From Serendipita indica DSM 11827 (taxonomy: Eukaryota > Basidiomycota > Agaricomycetes > Sebacinales > Serendipitaceae): 64,000 nt of DNA. Position 1 is the stretch's first letter. The number at the start of each line of letters is the position of its first letter. Position numbers and translations under genes: made by a program. Below are positions 23,294 to 35,051 of this stretch, in pieces. A model generated the notes under the pieces. It was not told the origin of the DNA, ran no database searches, and worked only from the letters and a program-made list of their open reading frames with translations. The stretch is taken from positions 62,001 through 126,000 of the forward strand of contig CAJVGD010000028.1 of NCBI GenBank assembly GCA_910890315.1, in the 5' to 3' direction.

Positions 23294-23907
23294 CTAGTAA
23301 GTGATGCCGTGCTGCGCGAGCATGTTGCGCGCGTGTGCTTTTGCTTCGGGCGAGACATTTGGATCTGCGATATCGTCAGCATCTATTCGCAAACATGATG
23401 AAAGAAGGACATACTCTTTAACGCACTCTTGTATCCACCCAATTGTCTCGCCAAATGTGCATCTCGTCGCCCTTCCCCGTCGCTTCCACTGGTACTGCCG
23501 TTGCTACCGGCACCACTCCCGCTGGCGCGCATCGCCGTGCGCTCCTTGAGAGTGCGAACGTCTGCACCAGCTTGTTCGAGCATGGCGCGTGCGTGGGCTT
23601 TGGCGGCTTCGGAGACATTTGGGTTGGCGAGGGTTGCACGGTAGCCGCCTAGGACGCGGTTGTTGTGCTCCACTTGGGTGGTCGGGCTGTATGCTGGTTG
23701 GTACAAGGCCGCGAGAGCCCGCTGGGCTTCTGCTTTATCTGTTGGTGGGCGCGAGGGGTCTGGGATTGTCACGTAGTTGAGCATGTCGTGTTCGTATAGG
23801 CTGGTGATGAACTTACCGTTGAGAATGTATCTGTACGTCTCGATGAGACGAACGAGGTCGAGTTGACTGAGGTGAGCATAGGGCGTCGTAGTCGAGGACA
23901 TGGTCAT
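23294..23907 (-). CDS. Conidiation-specific protein 6 (Con-6) family
   Basis: Two exons with an intron of about 50 nt. The protein contains two Con-6 repeats. The first reads GGYRATLANPNVSEAAKAHA; the second is GGYKSALK, then across the intron DPNVSPEAKAHARNML, with the ending AQHGITY. Con-6 was described as a small conidiation/stress-induced fungal protein of unknown biochemical function. The N-terminal about 90 residues (LSQLDLVRLIETYRYILNG, then a Pro-rich linker) are an addition to the minimal repeat, and the linker between repeats is Gly/Ser-rich. Start could be 23907 or the second ATG at 23901. Confidence 0.85.
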
Positions 23908-25150
23908 ATATTGTGAAGAGGGATTTATTTTCCTTCTCGACAGTTGGAGATGGAGTGGCCTTATATCTTTGTCGGTGCCGGACCCCGAGCTTTGATCAGC
24001 ACTTTGCGCTCCTCACGTCGGCGCTCCACTCTTGGAGTCATGCGACCCTGTACAGCCTTGGGAACTAGGGTCGCATATTCGCGGAATTCATCTCGTTAGA
24101 GAAGGCCACATTTTGTAATGACGTCAGAGGAGCCGTGCACTCACCGCTCCATCTGAATACACTTGTCTAAGTCTTTGAACACCGTTATATCCAAGACACA
24201 AGGAGAACATGCGGATGCTGGCTGCTCGGCGGAGAAGCTTAGCTTTGGTCGACGAGCTTCTTGGTCCACCGAGGCTGAAGGAGGCGGTCAGTGGAGTCAA
24301 CTCGACTCATGTTAGATCACGCAAATAGCGGCTTCGGATCATCGATCACCCATCCTCTTTGTGTCCGAACGCTGCCATTTATGGGTTTGACATTTGCGCT
24401 AAGACCTGTTCCCGATACAATTCAAACCTGATCGGCCGAGTGGGGCTACCATATGGTTCATATGGTTCATTTGAATCAGCTGGTTAACCAAACACAGCAA
24501 CGGTATAGCGCTCAATATCATAACAAAGACGCGGCAAGGTCAGGAGAGACGGATCACCATTGATGATGGCGAAATGATCCTCCTCTTAACTATTCAAGAT
24601 GTCAGCCACATGATCAGCACACCCGCCCTGCTGCGCAGAGTGCGACCTGGAGAGGCGGGGTGATCGACACGCCGCGCCGACAAGCAAGGCTTGAGGCGAT
24701 CAAACGTGAGTCGCAAGTTAGCGATCGTCTTAGACCCCTCGGTTGACTACACAAGCCGGTGTAGTAGAAAGAGAATCGGAATGTCTCAAAGACCACCCAA
24801 CAAGACATGGAGTCATCAAAATAACTCGCGTACATTCGTAAAGTTCCATAGGAAGCGAGAAAGAATGCTCAGCTGACATGATATTCATAGCAGCCAAAGC
24901 TGACCCAAGTTCTGATTAATCCGCGTATCCACGGTACTTGTACAAGCTGCAAGTCCAAATAGCTTTCCTAACAATCAAGGACTACAAAGGGGACTGGAAT
25001 TATTCTAGAGTGAGGTACGATGATCGTCTCGGCGATGTACACGGCGCGGACCTCATGGGACTAACCAGGCGCTGAAAGCCAAGAATTCCGCATTTCACAA
25101 GCAGGGACTGCTCCTCGTACATTTGTATACTTCAGAATTGTCTATTTCTT
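23908..25150. other. Intergenic, no gene seen
   Basis: 1.2 kb. No protein-like frame with plausible exon joins. A short direct repeat (two copies of catatggtt) sits at about 24451-24470. The right end is the 3' region of the family-B gene at 25151. Confidence 0.4.
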
Positions 25151-27296
25151 TCAACGCGCGGCAACGTAATATCCATGAGCAGTAATCGTCACCTTGGTTG
25201 AAAAATTCGAGTCACAATGCAGGCGGCGTCCAGAGTGCACTCGTATATAACGATTCCACTCTTGTTCGCGTGCATACCACGTAACGATTACATAATGACT
25301 GTCATCTGAAAAGGCGATGGTGGGTTGACCGGAATAGTCAAGATGCTGCTTCGCTTGCACGCGCGTTGGGCAGGAGTAGTAGAGAGATTTAAGGCATTGT
25401 AAACAACCATCCCTATCAAGGTGTCAGAAATGTGTGAAAGGTACTGAACTGCTTACACATTAGGATCACGGAACGGCTCTAGATTACCCACCCATGAGAG
25501 GTCGTGGTTTGACGGACGCTCAACCTTTTGCCCACGTAGAATCCTCGAAATGAGTTCAGGGAACCCAAAAGGTACCTCACCATTGAAAACAATGGTCTCG
25601 AGGTGAGAACGCGACTCCTTCATTTGAGCGCCATACTCCTCCAAGCAGCAAAAGAGCATGTCCCACTCTACGATGGGCACTAATTCCAGCTTTTTGAGGC
25701 TGGGAAATGTGCCGGGATGAAGTCCAAGGATATAAAGGAGCTCGGTGGCCTGATATGTGCGTCCTGGGGCCCCACCTATGGTCAAGGCTATTGAGCTTAG
25801 GTTGTTCATCTTGGGGCCCATCCAATTGATACGCCGACATCCTGACAAACAAAGTCGGGATAGACGCGGCCAAAGGATGCCAGGTGAACCTAAGTCCTTG
25901 TTGTAAATCCTCTGAAGAGGGTTTTCTGTTATCTCCAACTCCCTGATACTGCCTGATTGATATACCGCCAGATCCCAAGGTTCACCTTGGAGCTCTAGCA
26001 CTTTTATGGTTGACAATAAACCAAAATCTGGTCGATTTCCGTCCCGTGATGTCGTAAGAGAGAGCTTGTGCAGCCTTGGTAAGGAGCCTTTGCTAATACG
26101 AGGTGCGAGTGTCCGCTGCGCTGGCCCAGACAGACGCAGGTAGGTCGCGTTTGGGAACCGTGTCTCCATCACCCATAGTAAAGCAGAAAAATGCTCATAT
26201 GCAAAGGATTTGTCGTCGTCGTCTCTCATAGAGATGGTGAGCCTTTGTACTAGACTTGATTTAATGGCCCTATCCTCTCCTCGCAACATTCCGCCCGGGA
26301 ATAACGATAGGTTGAGCTCTACGAGGCAGATAAACTCTGGCAGATGCGAAAGTAGTCTACTCAATATATCAAAGTTGATTTCACAGGAGAGTACTGTAAG
26401 AGTGTGTGCAAGAGCGGGCACTAGTATGTCCAGGTTCTTCCAAAAAATGCGGGTAGTATGATAATCAAGCACTTGCAGGTCAGTCCACGGTAAGCGAGGT
26501 ATTGTAGCCAGTCGAGGCGACGGCGGACGACGCGATTCTGGCGCTCGAGTTCCTCTCCTGGAATGACAGAATGTCACTTTCTTGGCACTAGAAAGGGCAT
26601 CGAGGTATGGGCTCAGTGCATCCAGCGGGATATTATGCACATAGATGGTTTTTAAGCAATGTAGCCAGGTTGATGTAATGAGGCCGCGATCAAGACGTAC
26701 ACCTCTGATGTCCTTTAGCTTCGGGTGCTGGTCGATGAACGCTCTTGTTGCTTTGTTTACCGCCTGCTCAAACAATTCGAGCGATCGTATTTGTAATGAT
26801 GTCAAGCTGGGTAAAGGACCTAGTGCGCGCATCAGTACCTCTAATATTTCTTCAATTCTACAACGAGCTCTTGTACACGTCGCCAATGGTCACCGAGCAG
26901 AGGTAGAAACGCTTCTATTGCCGCAGCAGAGTCCGCTATGATGGTAAGTGACAAAGGATATTCCCTAGACAGCTCGCATTGTATTGCAATCTTGGCAGCT
27001 GGGTCGTGTTTATGGAGAGAAATGACAACGTCGGCCCACAATCCCGGAGTGGTTATCATCAATGCTTGCCAAGTGTGTGAAATAAGTGTAAAATCAAGCA
27101 ATAGATCCACAGAAACGACCTCGGGCAGCCCCTCAGGGCCGGGATTCGCAAGAGCGGCGTATGCAAGGATTTCCGAGGAAACCTCTGGTGGCAATAGTTC
27201 GACTGGATCCATTGAAACGTTTTTAACAAGTTTCTGATGCCGCCCGATTAAAAGGTTGGATAGACGTGTGGTCGGGCTCGGGTTCAACCTTGTCAC
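25151..27296 (-). CDS. F-box-like/LRR protein, family B (apparent one-base frameshift)
   Basis: Start at 27296; an internal ATG (MDPVELL) is the more family-like start. F-box-like core LLPPEVSSEILAYAAL...LISHTWQALMITTPGLW, then an LRR-like body, then RPSNHDLSWVGNLEPFRDPNV, an intron starting gtaagc, and a last exon with GCLQC and W-Y-A-R-E-Q-E-W. Near 26856 the frame breaks; one extra A in GTAGAATTG restores VVEIEEILEVLMRALGPLP, which matches the SLEEIVGSLPALKRL block of the 41.6-kb copy. The break is therefore probably a homopolymer undercall. Its tail lacks the micro-exon seen in other copies and ends TAHGYYVAAR. Confidence 0.7.
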
Positions 27297-27669
27297 TTGG
27301 GCCCGCGGCTTTGCACGGCAACGGCCTACATTACCACTAACTGAAGCGAATAGATAAGAGCTCGTTCTACTGAAAGTGCGGCGACATGACGTTACGCTAT
27401 CTCTATCTTGGAGCTGACGTCGACCGGCTGCGCCCAGCCATTGGTGGCTATCTCAAATACGCAAAGACCTCCTTTGTGTACTTATTTCCACCATATCCAC
27501 CGGATTCTGCAGGAGAACCTATTCGTGGAGGAGCTCAATTATCCACGCGGTGGCATCGCCTTTTGATAACGGCGCTACAGGCTGTGTTGAAGCGCGCGGG
27601 TACCACTGCTCTGGCAGGAAGAAATGTTATAAAAGATCCCGGCAACTTGACTGAAACTTGGAATTGGCC
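27297..27669. other. Divergent promoter region
   Basis: This stretch separates the family-B gene (minus) from the family-A gene (plus) and should carry both promoters. A 99-codon plus-strand frame inside it shows no relation to any protein I know and is not called. Confidence 0.4.
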
Positions 27670-28983
27670 ATGTTTTCCGTCGTAAAGTGGGTTTTCAACA
27701 AGAAGAATTACAGCGGGGACATCAACCAGCTCCCTGACGATATACTTCTTGCCACCTTTGAACTATGTGTCAAAGATGCCTTGGAAATCTTCGTCAATGC
27801 TCCCCTCAATGCAAAGCCACCCTTCGTGCCACCCTTTTTCTCTATCTCTCAAGTCTGTCGCACCTGGCGTTCCCTCTACTATTCATTTCCCAGCCTATCT
27901 CAGGTCATCGAGATACCAGCGTATCCACAGTGGACAAGGCGGGAGGCAGAACGTGTTCAGCATGCACTCCGGCTCTGCTCCAACAAGATGGAGGATCAGA
28001 TCCGCCTTCGACAAGGAAGGATTATCCTAGATATCACTGATACCGGAAATGCCGCTCGGGTAGATGCAAAGTTTCCTCCAGGCATCGACGCCTCCGAGGA
28101 AGTCGACGTCTATCTTCTCCTACGAGATGTCGACAATACAAAGCCGTTGCCACTGCATTTCACCAAAAGGCTATTCCCGCTACGGCAAATTCTTCGTCTG
28201 TGTGATGAGGGCGGGAGCATCAGACATGTCACTGTGCATTGGCCGAAAAGAGGACAAATCCCCAAGAGCGTTGCTGCGGCTATCAGCCAACTTTCTCCCA
28301 GAGTATTAACCCTTGTCAATGTCACTCCATATTATCATCCCACAGAAATCGACGGTTCAACCATCACCACCCTTCACCTAGACCTCATACCTACGCAGAG
28401 TGGTATGGACCTAGAGACAGTATTATGGCCAAATATTAAGGACCTTAGAATATACTCGCGGAAAATCGACACCAGATTCAGTTTGCAAGAGTACTACCAC
28501 GGCCCATCAGAATATATCACCATGTCCAATATAACAACGTTGGGTATTACACCATTGCACGATTTCCTCGTCGCCAAGCTTAAACTTCCAGCTCTGGAAA
28601 CCGTCATATTCTTCCCAGCGACGGGGCGCCTTAACTTTGGGAACTCTGACGAGCGGCAAACTTTGCGCCTCCAAATGCTCCTTCAGAGTGTAAGGAGAAT
28701 GGAGTTTCATACCTGGTCGGAAAAATATACAAGGGACTGCACTTGGAGCTCCATTCCGCCGGTCCTAGCCACACTAAGGCCTCGTCTTCCCTATCTTAGG
28801 GTCGTGACATGCCGCTGGAGCTATGTTTACGGCCCCCGCTTGCTCGAGAATTTCCGTCTCCAGTATAGTGATAGTCATGGGGAGCAGCTCCTTGACGAGC
28901 TGGTGTTTGAGGAATGTCACGGCATGTCCGCTGGAGATCTGGCGGAAATATCAATGATGGTCGGGAAAGTCAGGTATATTTAA
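27670..28983 (+). CDS. F-box-like/LRR protein, family A, single exon, short N-terminus
   Basis: Intact 437-codon frame starting MFSVVKWVF. It lacks the long coiled coil of other family-A members and begins almost directly with the core INQLPDDILLATFELCVKDAL...SISQVCRTWRSLYYSFP. The body includes VTVHWPKRGQIPKS, LGITPLHDFLVAKLKLPALE and an F/W-rich stretch. The tail LVFEECHGMSAGDLAEISMM is degenerate: the second Cys of the family signature is replaced by Leu. It is the nearest relative of the broken gene at 18907, so that pair probably forms a subfamily without introns in the main body. Confidence 0.85.
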   Translation: MFSVVKWVFNKKNYSGDINQLPDDILLATFELCVKDALEIFVNAPLNAKPPFVPPFFSISQVCRTWRSLYYSFPSLSQVIEIPAYPQWTRREAERVQHALRLCSNKMEDQIRLRQGRIILDITDTGNAARVDAKFPPGIDASEEVDVYLLLRDVDNTKPLPLHFTKRLFPLRQILRLCDEGGSIRHVTVHWPKRGQIPKSVAAAISQLSPRVLTLVNVTPYYHPTEIDGSTITTLHLDLIPTQSGMDLETVLWPNIKDLRIYSRKIDTRFSLQEYYHGPSEYITMSNITTLGITPLHDFLVAKLKLPALETVIFFPATGRLNFGNSDERQTLRLQMLLQSVRRMEFHTWSEKYTRDCTWSSIPPVLATLRPRLPYLRVVTCRWSYVYGPRLLENFRLQYSDSHGEQLLDELVFEECHGMSAGDLAEISMMVGKVRYI

Positions 28984-29401
28984 ATATATAGACCATTGGC
29001 TAGTTTTTAACATGCGTATTTTCACCTGGTGGACTTAATTGATGAGGAATCTGAAGGATGCTGTCGCCTCTTACATGAGCCTCCATGTCATCTCGCTGCA
29101 AGAAAAGAAAAGGAATCCCTGCCTCGGTGTTATTTCGATTCCATAGCGCGGGTGCAAGAAGATACCGGCATCAAAGCTCGGACATGAACCTTCGACCCAG
29201 CCGCTGCAGAGTATTTATCGCTTGTCACGGCACGCATTATTACGCTACGCCCAGTATCTGAGCTAATTCTTTCGAGTATATCCTACCATAACGGGATAGA
29301 TACTGCACTCTGCAGTGCGACCTCGCCACAGCGTCGCAGTTCATCGCGCGATTTGCTGATCCCACCCTCCTTTTTCGCGTATATAATCAACTTTATTCAA
29401 G
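28984..29401. other. Intergenic, promoter of the phosphoesterase-like gene
   Basis: No coding signal; it lies upstream of the gene at 29402. Confidence 0.35.
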
Positions 29402-31753
29402 ATGGGAATGTCAATTTATCCTCACTGGCACTCCAAGGTCGTTCAGGGTTCCCGAATGAGTTGGATTTTGTTGATCCTATGGCTCGAGATGGGTCTATGG
29501 TACTGGAGTCTACGCGAATGCAAGTGGCCAGATGAAACTTGGACCCTTTTGAATCCCTCAGTGCGAAATAGAGGGCCGCAGGCACGTAATTTTCGACAAC
29601 ACTGGTTCGACTTACTGATGAAGCGGCAGGCAACGACCATCCCGAGTCCATCTCATCTTCTCCTACTTTCAGATGTCAACATTTTCGATAGTAGTTCGCC
29701 CTCGAGCGTCTCGCCATGGCTCAGGTCTGCCGCACGAACGCTCACTGGCCACGCCATGTCGCGAGGTTTTGCATTTCTCTGCAAGACATTCAATCCACAA
29801 GGCATTATATTTCTTGGAAACGTCATCTCTGGAGGGCATCTTTCTCGCGAAACCGAGTAGGTATCTCCTCAACGGGGTAAAGTAAACTAACGCTCCGCCC
29901 TGGCAGGCTCGAATCATTGACAGACAGGTTCTTCGATGTTTTTCGTAAGCCCTCAGTATCGGAAGACACGCCAATATGGCACCTTATTGGGAATCACGAT
30001 GTCGGCTTAGGCTACCCGACACCATATTCACGCCGTGCTCGACAGAGATTTATAGAAGCCATGAACACTGGATCTCCTTCCTTCGTCGCTGCTAATCGTG
30101 CCGTTGACTTTGGAAATCATACCTTCTTTCTCCTCGATGCTCCTGGGTTCGTCGATGAAGACTATATTCGAATCAAAGCCCAAAAGAGACTTGGATCGCA
30201 TGCGTCTGTGGAAAGCTTTCGTCGACCGACCGCTCAAGGAATTCGCGGGAGTGTCAACGACGCGGACTTCTGGGCTCCACAGCGGAACGGTGTCATGGAG
30301 TATGTTCATAAATTGACACAAAGTAGGTAGTCTATGAACTCTCTAAAGTTTTCCTGACTTTGCTACTAAAGGGAGAATGGACAATGTTCACTCTTTCCCG
30401 CTCATCCTTTTCTCCCATATCCCACTGGCAAGACCCGACGATGCGCGTTGTGGGGGCCGCCGCCCTGGAATTCGGAAGGGAGTCGGACTCGGCTATCAGA
30501 ACATGCTCAGTGAAGCTGGTTCAGAGTGGATCCTGGGGAATCTGAAGCCAGAGGTCATCTTCAGCGCCAATCATCTCGATCACTGCGAATATGTGCACAG
30601 CTACCTCGCCGACATTGACGCACCTCTCTCGTCACCCCTGAGAGTGGCCGTAGACAGACCACTCAATGAGTCGTTCATCGGAAACTCAAATCACGAGCGC
30701 AATATCATACGCAAAGCCAAAGAAATCACTGTCACTACGTTTTCACCGTTCTTTATGGGCGTACGAAGACCGGGATTCCAGCTCCTCAGTCTGTGGAATC
30801 CAATACAAGACACGGCAGTTCCGCATAGACACTCGCCAGTAGACTATCGCCTTGCCCAAGTGAACGATCTACCAACGTTTTCCGAACGGCCTTGCCTCCT
30901 TCCCGACCTTTACATGGTCTATTTCTACATTTACCCTGTGTCCATCCTACTAACCCTTTTACTTCTCATAATAGTGAACCTTCGAGCCGTTCACATCCCA
31001 CGGGGGACACGGCCAAGACTCCCTCGCAATCCTGTCGGAAGCAATGTAGACTGGTCGAAAATGCTTTCTGCCCTTGGTTTCTATCAGCCTCCCAAGGTCG
31101 AGTCACCTAAGATCTACGAGGTAATCGAGGAAGAAGACGAAGGAGAGCTATACGACTCACAAGCAACGATCCGGCCTTTCACACCACGAACACCCAAGCC
31201 AGCGATATCCCAATCCGACACTGCTACCTCGTCGCAACTGTACGTGCCCACCTCTCAAACGAGTTCTCCGCTGTCGAGCCTTCTCCCGAGCCAAGTTCTC
31301 CCAGCAACTCTTGACGATTCTGAAGAAGACGAGGAGAAAGGAACGGTACTCGGTGTTTCGAACAAGCGGAAATCTACAGGCAATAACAATCAGACGGCGG
31401 TTTCCCGGTGGCATCGTACAGTGACCACACTGGCTGGAAGGGCCTGGTACATTGTCACTGGAAGAGGTGAGAGTCGTCGTGAGAGGGAGAAGAGAATGGA
31501 AAGAGAGCAGCATGGTCGTCTAAATCACCCAGGGTGGAAATACGTAGGCGACCATCGTTTCGACCTCACGCAACGCGCTCGTGCGGTCTCCATCAAGAGA
31601 ATTTTGCAAGTCTTGAAGCGAGTAGCAAAGGCGTTCATACTCGGACGAGCTGGCAATGGATCTTTCGCATCTAGGTTGTTTCGCGATTGCATGATGGTCA
31701 CCTTGCCGTCATTCTTGTTCTTTTTCTTGCTCAATTCGTGGCTCCGATATTGA
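29402..31753 (+). CDS. Ted1/Cdc1-like ER metallophosphoesterase, divergent active site
   Basis: Three exons. An N-terminal membrane segment (MSWILLILWLEMGLWYWSL) is followed by a CKWPD motif as in yeast Ted1/Cdc1-type proteins, which act in the ER on GPI-anchor remodelling and cargo exit. GNHDVGLGY near 29992 and a late RRPGFQLLSLW (30769-30796) support the family, as does a C-terminal membrane segment (30913-30980) followed by a long cytosolic tail and a last hydrophobic end. The metal-ligand motifs are altered. Where a D-P-Q/H is expected the sequence is LSDVN; where GD..DGG is expected it is FLGNVISGG; and the later GDDHDYCE-type motif reads ANHLDHCEY. The fold seems kept while the canonical metal ligands are partly lost, so catalysis is doubtful. 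Confidence 0.75.
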
Positions 31754-31905
31754 GAGCGCAGCGGTTTGAAGTAGTAGAGTCGAGAGGCAACTCCATTTCT
31801 TGAAATTCAGTCTTTCTCAGTCCTTTGTCGAAATAAGATGCACCCGGCTCAGTGTGGCCCTCAAATTGAGGGACATAAGGTCATTCCCAACGGTATATAC
31901 ACGAT

Positions 31906-33552
31906 TTATGGGTGCTCTAAGCGCTCTAGTCGTTGGAGCAGCTGCTGGACATTCGCTTCGAGCTTGCTGACATTTCCTTTTTCCACTTCAGCATTGTCTT
32001 GCATGCTCTTCTCGAGTGCCTTGACAGCCGCGTCGAGATCATTGAGCGATGATCGATTCCGCGCTTGCTGCGCCTCTAGCTATGTAATCATAAGAAGCAA
32101 GAATGGAAGAGAGGACAGAACATACCTGTTCCACACCACGCTGGAAATCCGCTGCAGCCGCATGAAGGGTGGAGAGTGTCTTTAGGCGAGCTAGGATATG
32201 TGGGAGAGTCGGGAGATGTGGAGCGAGTCGCTGGAGAATTGGAGTGATTTGCTCTTGAATCGCCGATGTAGTTGCTCCAGATCCAGCTGCACCTGTACCC
32301 TTGTTCGCTCCACCTCCTTGTGCAGTCGAGGCCGCGGCGGGGTTCTGCGCGACGACGCGGTCCATGTCTGTCAACAACAACTTTAGTCTCCGCGAGATCG
32401 AATCGATAGTACGTGGTTGTGTGAGGATTGTCAGCTGCGTGTTGAGTCTTGTGAGCATGGGGAGTAATGGTGGAGGGAGGGGCGTGGTTTCGTCTAGCGC
32501 TGCACTCCCACTCCCAACGAGTCGCTCCAACTCGCCGACGCGTGAATCGAGTTTTGTGATCCCGGGGTCTACTTCTTCCTTAGCTCCGACATTTTGGCTG
32601 CCGCTGAAACTCCCCTCGCGTCGGTGCAAGCTTCCTTCTCGTCGGTGTAGCCCGGGTGAATGAAGTTGGGGTGAGAGTGGATTTCCGAGAATGTTGGTAT
32701 GGCTATGAGAGAGGGTGTGACTGTGAGGTGGCGAAGCTGGTCGTTTAATGTTCCCGTTGACGACAGCTTCGAGTAAGCGTTCACGATTATCCTTGCCGCT
32801 GCCTATTCTCTCGAGTCTCACGCGTACATCATGGACGCCTTTTAAGAGTTCCGTCGGGTCCTCGTTCGCCTTTGACTTGCCGTTTGCCGCCTTTTTGCGG
32901 GTTGGACTCGTCACTGATCCTTCAGGAGGTGAAGACGCTCCTCCCGGCCGAGATAGCTCCGCTTCTAGCGCTGCGAGCTCCTGCTTGATAGCGAGTAGTC
33001 GCTCGAATTGAGACGAGTGTTTGCCGCGCGAACGCAATGTCGGCGGAACAGAATCAGAGTCCGATGATTCATCCGAGCCACGTGGATAGCTGTATACTGC
33101 GCGTGCTGTGATAGACAACAAAGACAAGAATGTATCAGCGAATGCAAAGTTACCGGGACGAGCTGGCTCACCTCGTCGCTTTTCAGCCTTTCGGAACACC
33201 TTGTGAGCTTCTTTTGCTGACAGAAGACTGCTTGGATCCAATTCCTCTGTACTTGGACCCTCTGCCGCCGTCTTTTGCTTTGATTCGTCGTCTGATCCGG
33301 CGTCCTGTAGGGTAGCAGAGCATCAGCAATTACAATATACTCTAAGGAATACGAGATGACAGTGAGGCCATCTACATACTCTGGTCTGCGTCAACGCTTC
33401 TGGATCCGCCGTTTCGTAGACATCTTGTGCGGTATCCTGTACAAAACGCGTCGTGTGAGGAACAAAGCGCGTCATTCTCCATCAATAGCCGTTCTCGCGA
33501 AGTAAACTGGCCGTACGATGTCTGGAAGGTTGGCATATTTTGCGGCGGACAT
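31906..33552 (-). CDS. Dynactin subunit 2 (dynamitin, p50)
   Basis: Starts MSAAKYANLPDI at 33552. After introns it continues DTAQDVYETAD, the N-terminal signature of dynamitin. Later come SLLSAKEAHKVFRKAEKR, heptad-rich segments (QFERLLAIKQELAALEAEL; RVGELERLVG), LLPMLTRLNTQLTILTQ, LPTLPHILARLKTLSTLH, and after a last intron a coiled-coil tail ending LLQRLERLEHP. The length (about 450 residues) and coiled-coil arrangement fit the shoulder subunit of dynactin, which links dynein to cargo. The name rests mostly on the N-terminus and the overall pattern. Its 5' end is partly duplicated at 37.4 kb. Confidence 0.8.
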
Positions 33553-33636
33553 GGTCGAATCCAGGTTGGACTCCACCTTTAGGCTCTCCGTCCAAAGACT
33601 GTACTCAGACAAGTGACCAAGTGCATCTTTCTCAGA

Positions 33637-34945
33637 ATGCTCAGTCCTGATGGCATCGTAAAATCAACTTCTAAGCGGTTGGTACTTTTATCTAGAAGTT
33701 GTAGATCTCCCAATTGACTCCCGTTCGAGCTCCCCTGTACAAAAGATTCCTTCGGAACTACTGATTACAATATTCAAGTATTGGGTTATACACCGCGATC
33801 AAATTAATACCCACCATGACCTTCCATCCCCACTCGTCCTTGGCCAAGTGTGTCGCAAATGGCGCCACCTTGTCCTCAATACATCACCCTTATGGACACG
33901 AATTGACCTCTACCCGTTTACCTGGTGGCCAAACGCCATCTTAGATAACATCAGAGCAATTCAGGAAGCGTTGGGTACTCGCACCAGGATAACGTATCAC
34001 TTTTTCGACTCTAACTCGCCGTTCTGGGGTGACCAAGCTCGCATGTGTCACTTTAATCGCCGTCTGGACCCCATTTACTCATCTCACCGTTTCCTCAACC
34101 CGTCGCCCGAAGCCATTCTAAAGGGCCTCACCTCGGTCTGCTTCCAGCTCACCCAAAGACAAAGTTGCGACCTATATGCCACTCTTCCAATGACAAGCGC
34201 CAATAAGGTTACAATTTCTGGGCATTATGGCTACAGCGGATCCAATGTAAAAATTCTCATCGATAACTTACCCGCACTGAAGGACTTGACCCTCGAAAAT
34301 ATTCCGACATCACATTTGGATAAATTAACGACCCGGGAGCTCGCGCGCTTGCGCGTTCACTCTCCCTTTATCAGGCCGTCCAGTATCTTGCCCCTTCTCT
34401 CCACTTCCCTCCGAGTACTCGATATCTGGTGTACTGATTCTAGTACAACCGGTCTCTCTGGTGTGATATTGCATTTCCCGCAGCTACTCGAGCTCGCTAT
34501 CACTCCTTTCGAACATGCCCTCATTGCTCAAATGAAGATGCCCAAGTTGAAAAGACTAACGCTCTACTCGGGACAGAATCCGAACATCAGATCGCCAGTA
34601 CATATGCTTGATATTTCGCTCACGATTCTCAACTCACTTGTTACTGCACTGGGATCACATCTAGAAAAGGTTGAAACTCTCTCATTCTTATATTGGCAGG
34701 GGTATCTACTAGAGATGGACTGCATCTATATGCTCGGGCGACTGGTTGGTACTAGTCCCGCCCTCATACATGTGCACTTTGATAGATGCGGTGTCGACGG
34801 CCATGCTCTAGTGTGTACCTTGGAAGATATCGGTCAAGAAAGAAAGTCGCTCAACGAGCTAACGCTTTCTTTTTGCACAAAGCTAACGCGTGTGGACTGC
34901 GATGCATTGGCATCGCGTGTGACGAAATTAAATGTATACATGTAA
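33637..34945 (+). CDS. F-box-like/LRR protein, family A (unit 1, first gene; short N-terminus)
   Basis: The frame is open from 33662 to the stop at 34945: VQKIPSELLITIFKYWVIHRD, LGQVCRKWRHLVLNTSPLW, TRIDLYPFTWWPNAILDNI, an LRR-like body (LENIPTSHLDKL, LAITPFEHALIAQMKMPKLKRL) and the tail LSFCTKLTRVDCDALASRV. There is no ATG in this frame ahead of the core. The ATG at 33637 (conserved at 37745 in the sister unit) needs an intron near 33682-33729 whose phase does not quite fit, so the first exon is uncertain. It lacks the long coiled coil of its downstream neighbour. Confidence 0.65.
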
Positions 34946-35051
34946 AAAGAATATGTATATACCTTGAGAATGTACTGCCCCCTTTTATGCTGTGCTAGCG
35001 TCTATCGATGGTCAGGCTCCATCAGCCCACTTGTTCTCCGACCACTTCAAT

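Noticed and set aside
26838-26862. A 21-24 nt intron at the 25.1-27.3 kb frame break
   Set aside because: Too short for splicing and it does not restore the conserved block; adding one A does.
27386-27685. 99-codon plus-strand frame upstream of the 27.67-kb gene
   Set aside because: Overlaps the divergent promoter, ends inside the next gene's first codons in another frame, and has no recognisable motif.
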